A stretch of DNA of 64,000 nucleotides, from contig JAOZHZ010000004.1 of the NCBI GenBank assembly GCA_026014615.1, positions 186,001 through 250,000 of the forward strand, given 5' to 3'. Every line of letters starts with the position of its first letter. Positions within the stretch are counted from its first letter, which is position 1. This document shows, one piece after another, positions 60,462 through 64,000 of the stretch. The notes below the pieces were generated by a model. It did no database searches, was not told the origin of the DNA, and was given only the letters and a program-made list of their open reading frames with translations. The DNA comes from Candidatus Bathyarchaeota archaeon. Its GTDB lineage: Archaea; Thermoproteota; Bathyarchaeia; Bathyarchaeales; Bathycorpusculaceae. Both the position numbers and the translations under genes were made by a program.

Positions 60462-61008
60462 CTGTCTCACCCTGATTTTTCACATAGTTTACGAAATTTA
60501 CGCCTTTTAGGCTCTTTTTTACGCTTTCAGGATTACCTTTAGGCAGAGGCGGCAACCCCAAAGTTTCCCGTTTCTTTAAGCGTAAATCAGGAATCTTGTA
60601 GGCATAGCCTGTCTCCAGAACACTAGCGCATTGGTCTTTGAAAACCTGCGGCACAATGCCCTCTTCAGCTGCCATATTTCGCAAAACACGAATAACACTT
60701 GCAACTTCAACATCTTGGGGGCAACGGTCTGTGCAGGTGAAACACGCGGCGCAAAGCCATAACGTGTCGCTTTTCAAAACGCGGTCCTTGAGTCCAAGCC
60801 GTGCCATATGAATAAGCGTGCGTGGTCTGTAAGAGTCGCTGTACCGTGCGATGGGGCAATCACTTGTGCAGGTTCCGCATTGAAAGCACTTAAGCAGTTT
60901 CTCGCTCCCGTGCCTCTTTATTAGTTTATACTTGAATTTTGGGTCAAGTTCTGAAGCTTTAATTGGGTCTTTGGTTGTGTCTCTTGTTGTTGACGCGTTC
61001 TCTGCCAT
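60448..61008 (-). CDS. hdrC: Heterodisulfide reductase subunit C
   Basis: 186 residues, two [4Fe-4S] sites: CFQCGTCTSDCP (about 41-52) and CAACFTCTDRCP (about 86-97), the usual HdrC layout. It connects HdrB to HdrA. First gene of the hdrC-hdrB-mvhG-mvhA-protease run. Start ATG 61008; it diverges from the sulfhydrogenase gene at 61365 over 356 bases. Confidence 0.95.
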   Translation of the reverse strand: MAENASTTRDTTKDPIKASELDPKFKYKLIKRHGSEKLLKCFQCGTCTSDCPIARYSDSYRPRTLIHMARLGLKDRVLKSDTLWLCAACFTCTDRCPQDVEVASVIRVLRNMAAEEGIVPQVFKDQCASVLETGYAYKIPDLRLKKRETLGLPPLPKGNPESVKKSLKGVNFVNYVKNQGETDAKQ

Positions 61009-61364
61009 TAGACAGTCCCCTTTTCACGGTATGGTAAGCTTAATGGTTGTTAATCCCGTGTTCTTCGACGGCTAAGGGTAATAAGGTGGATGAGTGTAAA
61101 CAGCTTGGGATTTCTGCGCCTCAAGTTTCAACACTTCAGGCAACATTTTGATGCACCATACGCGCATAGAGATTCAAAAAGCCTATTCGCAGTACATAAA
61201 GTTTCGGTCATGTTTGGTTTTTTCTTTCCATGTTAAGCACAGAAAAAAGATTGGTCGAACTGCATATTTATCGCAACTTATGTTTTATGAGAAAGTATTA
61301 AATGTGCACATAACCATTATGGATGTAACACATTTGTGTCTTCATCTCCGAGGTTGAATGATAA
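61009..61364. promoter_or_regulatory. Divergent control region between hdrC and hydBG
   Basis: 356 bases. AT-rich elements such as CATATTTATC (about 61263-61272) are plausible TATA boxes for the rightward gene. An open frame at 61148-61357 (69 residues) has no coding character and no Shine-Dalgarno support. The shared region could co-regulate both hydrogenase modules. Confidence 0.4.
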
Positions 61365-63281
61365 ATGAAAATACTCTCGAAAGAAGACTTCAACGATTTT
61401 GTAAACGCGTTAATAAAAGATGAAACTTGGGACACCATAGGAGTCAAAGCGAAAGGCAACAAATTCTCGTTTGAGCCTCTGGAATCAGCAAGCGAGTTGC
61501 GGTTAGACTACGACGTAACGCTTCTGCCGCCTAAAAAGTACTTTTTTCCCCAAAGAGAAACCCTCTTCACATACAACTTGGCAGGAGGTTTCTCAGCAAA
61601 GAACCCCTCAGAAGCAAAACCAACCGTAATTATCGGTGTGCATCCCTATGATATCGTTGCCCTGTTCCACATGGACGAAATATTTAGGGAAACTAAATCA
61701 GACCCTTACTACTTTGAAAAAAGAAACGCCTCCGTCATAATAGGCGTCAACATGCAGAAAATGTCCAAATGGAACTTTTCAGCGTACATGGGCTGCGCCA
61801 CCGTTGACTACGGCTATGACCTAATGCTTACAGACCTCGGAAACAGGTACGCCATCAGCGTGGGTTCACAGAAAGGAGGCGAACTTCTCTCCAAATACGC
61901 TAAAAACGTAACCGAAGCCTTCGCCAGAGACATACAACTTGTTGGACAAAAAAAAAGAGAAATAATGTACATGTCCCAACAGAAGTTCGACTTTCCAGTT
62001 GATTTAATTCCAGAACTGCTCAAACAAACTTATGATGAAAGCGGTTTTTGGGAGGAACACTCCGAAAAATGCTTAGCATGTGGCTCCTGCGTCCTAGTCT
62101 GCCCCACATGCTACTGCTTTGACGTGAAAGATAACCCAGACCTCTCGCTAGAACAAGGCGAAAGAATCCGAACATGGGACGGCTGCTTACTGGAAGACTT
62201 CGCCAAAGTCGCGTCAGGAGAAAACTTCCGCGCGACCAGACCTACACGTTACAGACACCGTTACTTCAAGAAAGGCAAGTACCTTTTTGACCGATTCGGC
62301 TTCATCTCATGCGTTGGTTGCGGAAGATGCTCATCAAACTGCCTACCCGACATCGCCAACCCAGTGAATCTCTTCAACGACATGTACCGCGAACAAACAG
62401 GCAAAGGCACCCAAGTCGCCGCGGCAGCAGCCCCCGAAGTCAACATCCAAACAGAAGGAAACATCGACTACGTGCCTAAACTAGCAACAATCATCAAAAA
62501 GGAGCAGATGACAGCCAACGAAATGTTCTTTGAAATCAAACTAGACGACGGCTCCGAGTTGGGACATAAACCAGGGCAGTTTGTAGAGTTGTCGGTTTTC
62601 GGCGTGGGGGAAGCCCCTATTTCGTTGTCGTCGCCGCCGACTAAGAAGGGCTCTTTTGAAATCTGTGTCCGCAAACTTGGGAACTTAACCACTAAACTGC
62701 ACACGTTAGAGGTAGGGGACAAAGTCGGTATACGGGGACCCTTTGGAAACGGCTTTGACGTGGATTTCTTGAAGGGCAAGAACCTGCTTTTCGTGGCGGG
62801 TGGTTTAGGTATTGCTCCGTTGCGTTCCATGTTCAACTACGTCTTGGATAACCGAGGAGACTTCGGTCACGTGAGCCTACTTTATGGATGTAAAGAGCCG
62901 CGGGAGTTACTCTTCAGAGATGAGATGGTTGCGTTGCAGAGTCGTCCTGATGTGGAGTTTAAGTCTGCGGTTAACTGGTGTCCTGACGGGGAAGTTTGGA
63001 TGGGGAGCATAGGTGTAATCACCACGCTTATTCCGCAGGTTTCGTTTGACCCTGAAACCATCTATGCCGTAATCTGCGGTCCCCCGGTCATGTACAAGTA
63101 CGTCATCGGAGACCTAAAAGCCAGAAAGGTACCTGACGACCACATAATTGTTTCTCTGGAGCGCCGAATGAAATGCGGCGTCGGCAAATGTGGACACTGC
63201 CAAATCAACGAAATTTACGTGTGTAAAGATGGACCCGTGTTTAATTATTCAAAAATCAAAGGACTCCCGGAGGCGCTCTGA
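61365..63281 (+). CDS. Fused sulfhydrogenase beta-gamma subunit (HydB-HydG)
   Basis: 638 residues joining two normally separate proteins. Residues 1-340 are the beta subunit, with GVHPYDIVALFHMDEIF, cluster sites CLACGSCVLVCPTCYCFD (236-252) and CVGCGRCSSNCLPDI (316-330). An Ala-rich linker (about 345-365) leads to the gamma subunit (366-638): FAD motif GQFVELSVFGVGEAPISLSS, NAD(P) loop VAGGLGIAPLRSM, and a C-terminal 2Fe-2S site CGVGKCGHCQINEIYVC. It passes electrons between NAD(P)H and the hydrogenase, as in group 3b enzymes. ATG preceded by GAGGTTGA. Confidence 0.93.
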   Translation: MKILSKEDFNDFVNALIKDETWDTIGVKAKGNKFSFEPLESASELRLDYDVTLLPPKKYFFPQRETLFTYNLAGGFSAKNPSEAKPTVIIGVHPYDIVALFHMDEIFRETKSDPYYFEKRNASVIIGVNMQKMSKWNFSAYMGCATVDYGYDLMLTDLGNRYAISVGSQKGGELLSKYAKNVTEAFARDIQLVGQKKREIMYMSQQKFDFPVDLIPELLKQTYDESGFWEEHSEKCLACGSCVLVCPTCYCFDVKDNPDLSLEQGERIRTWDGCLLEDFAKVASGENFRATRPTRYRHRYFKKGKYLFDRFGFISCVGCGRCSSNCLPDIANPVNLFNDMYREQTGKGTQVAAAAAPEVNIQTEGNIDYVPKLATIIKKEQMTANEMFFEIKLDDGSELGHKPGQFVELSVFGVGEAPISLSSPPTKKGSFEICVRKLGNLTTKLHTLEVGDKVGIRGPFGNGFDVDFLKGKNLLFVAGGLGIAPLRSMFNYVLDNRGDFGHVSLLYGCKEPRELLFRDEMVALQSRPDVEFKSAVNWCPDGEVWMGSIGVITTLIPQVSFDPETIYAVICGPPVMYKYVIGDLKARKVPDDHIIVSLERRMKCGVGKCGHCQINEIYVCKDGPVFNYSKIKGLPEAL

Positions 63282-64000
63282 TGAAACCCAAAGTTGCGTT
63301 CTTTGACTTTGCAGGATGCGAAGGAGACCAGTTGCAGGTTGCAAACTTGGAGGAAGACTTGCTTTCCCTGCTTGGTCAAGTGAAAGTTGTGAGTTTCAGA
63401 GAGGTTATGAAGGAACACAGCGACGACTACGACATCGCATTCATAGAAGGTTCCTGCACCCGTCTGCAAGATGAAGAACGGCTCAAGCAAATCAGGAATA
63501 ACGCCAAAATCGTGGTCGCCATAGGTTCATGCGCCACCATCGGCGGCATAAATTCGCTGCGTAACTACAAGGACTTAGAGGAAGTCAGAAAAACAGTTTA
63601 CGGCGACCAAGCAAAACTGTTCGACACCTACGCTGCCCGACCCATAGACGCCGTCATAAAAGTAGACGCTTACGTTCATGGATGCCCAATCAACAGGGAA
63701 GAATTTCTGCAGGTGGTGAAGTCGCTTCTGCTGGGTAAAAGACCCGACATCCCTACGTATCCTGTCTGCGTGGAATGCAAGAAAAACGAGAATGTCTGCG
63801 CTTTTGAACGCGTAGAGTTCTGTGTGGGACCAGTCACCCGTGCGGGCTGCAACAGCTGCTGCGTAAACGAAGGCACAATCTGCTGGGGCTGCCGCGGTTT
63901 AGTTGACAACCCTAACGAGAACAGCCAAAAAGAAGTCCTCATCAAATATGGACTCACGGTTGACGACGCTATAGGTAAGTTTAAACTTTATGTCGGTTGG
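63281..64000 (+). CDS. Sulfhydrogenase delta subunit (small, partial)
   Basis: 240 codons, no stop before the window ends. ATG 63281 overlaps the preceding TGA as TGATG, with GGAGG 7 bases upstream. It is the small-subunit (NADH-ubiquinone 20 kDa) fold: FFDFAGCEGDQLQVANLEED, IEGSCTR, IGSCATIGGIN, YVHGCPINREEF, then CVECKKNENVC, CVGPVTRAGCNSCC and CWGCRG. It would partner a NiFe alpha subunit, probably encoded next and outside this window; MvhA on the other strand is a different, group 3c, subunit. Confidence 0.92.
   Translation, partial: MKPKVAFFDFAGCEGDQLQVANLEEDLLSLLGQVKVVSFREVMKEHSDDYDIAFIEGSCTRLQDEERLKQIRNNAKIVVAIGSCATIGGINSLRNYKDLEEVRKTVYGDQAKLFDTYAARPIDAVIKVDAYVHGCPINREEFLQVVKSLLLGKRPDIPTYPVCVECKKNENVCAFERVEFCVGPVTRAGCNSCCVNEGTICWGCRGLVDNPNENSQKEVLIKYGLTVDDAIGKFKLYVGW

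Noticed and set aside
61148..61357. 69-residue frame in the hdrC-hydBG control region
   Set aside because: No ribosome site, low-complexity start, and it occupies the promoter region of a divergent pair.
1..64000. CRISPR arrays, rRNA genes, insertion sequences and attachment sites
   Set aside because: I saw no regularly spaced repeats, no transposase and no rRNA signature. The two tRNA genes lack flanking integrase genes.

Overview
This is an archaeal chromosome segment. The diagnostic genes are an EF-2 family factor, the short archaeal-type PEP carboxylase (PpcA), two copies of the archaeal formate-dependent purine enzyme PurP, a COG2112-type kinase, HdrB/HdrC with an Mvh-type NiFe hydrogenase, TTTATATAC-type TATA boxes, and tRNA genes that carry an encoded CCA. 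Strong GGAGG(TGA) ribosome-binding sites are common. Gene content (paired tungsten aldehyde oxidoreductases, Hdr/Mvh, a benzoyl-CoA-reductase-like system, abundant CARDB and propeller surface proteins, no mcr genes) fits an anaerobic, probably Bathyarchaeia-like organism. That placement is an inference; no rRNA gene is present to test it.

Layout. 1-1806: partial secreted propeller protein. 1.9-3.2 kb: a helical-repeat protein and a DUF454 membrane protein. 3.2-9.3 kb (minus strand): a seven-gene run of two NapH-like polyferredoxins around a DsbD/CcdA-like protein, one HGD-D/benzoyl-CoA-reductase-type subunit, two BadF/BcrA-type ATPases and a ferredoxin. It looks like a complete ATP-driven low-potential reductase with its own electron supply. 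9.4-12.2 kb: large CARDB surface protein. 12.5-15.4 kb: two ammonium transporters in tandem. 15.4-24.1 kb: membrane and coiled-coil unknowns, an APC permease and a second large propeller protein. 24.2-26.6 kb: gene-poor stretch with a 42-residue Lys-rich protein and two regulators (MntR/DtxR-like and a His-rich PadR) that share a 32-bp operator-like inverted repeat. tRNA-Pro, a PAS histidine kinase and two decayed genes follow. 29.6-35.8 kb: flavodoxin, purE, ppcA, purC, purP, purP. 36.8-39.4 kb: three tandem related surface proteins, the third split by an in-frame TAA. 39.6-42.6 kb: EF-2 paralogue and OGG. 42.7-50.7 kb: small enzymes, a CAU tRNA, a nitroreductase, a flavodoxin, a secreted TIM-barrel-like protein, a polyferredoxin and an M24 peptidase. 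50.8-56.3 kb: two AOR-ferredoxin pairs and a MoaD-like protein. 56.6-64 kb: hdrC-hdrB-mvhG-mvhA-protease on the minus strand, divergent from a fused sulfhydrogenase beta/gamma gene and a delta subunit that runs off the end.

Most of the catabolic genes move low-potential electrons. Hydrogenase and Hdr modules, AORs, multi-cluster ferredoxins and the ATP-driven reductase could exchange electrons through ferredoxin. The most unusual points are: an EF-2 whose diphthamide histidine is replaced by glutamine; an HGD-D reductase with no second subunit next to it; three genes whose alignment and Shine-Dalgarno spacing place the start at CTG, CTG and ATA; a HydB-HydG fusion; the shared operator; and several genes broken by single frameshifts or a stop, which could be real decay or assembly error.
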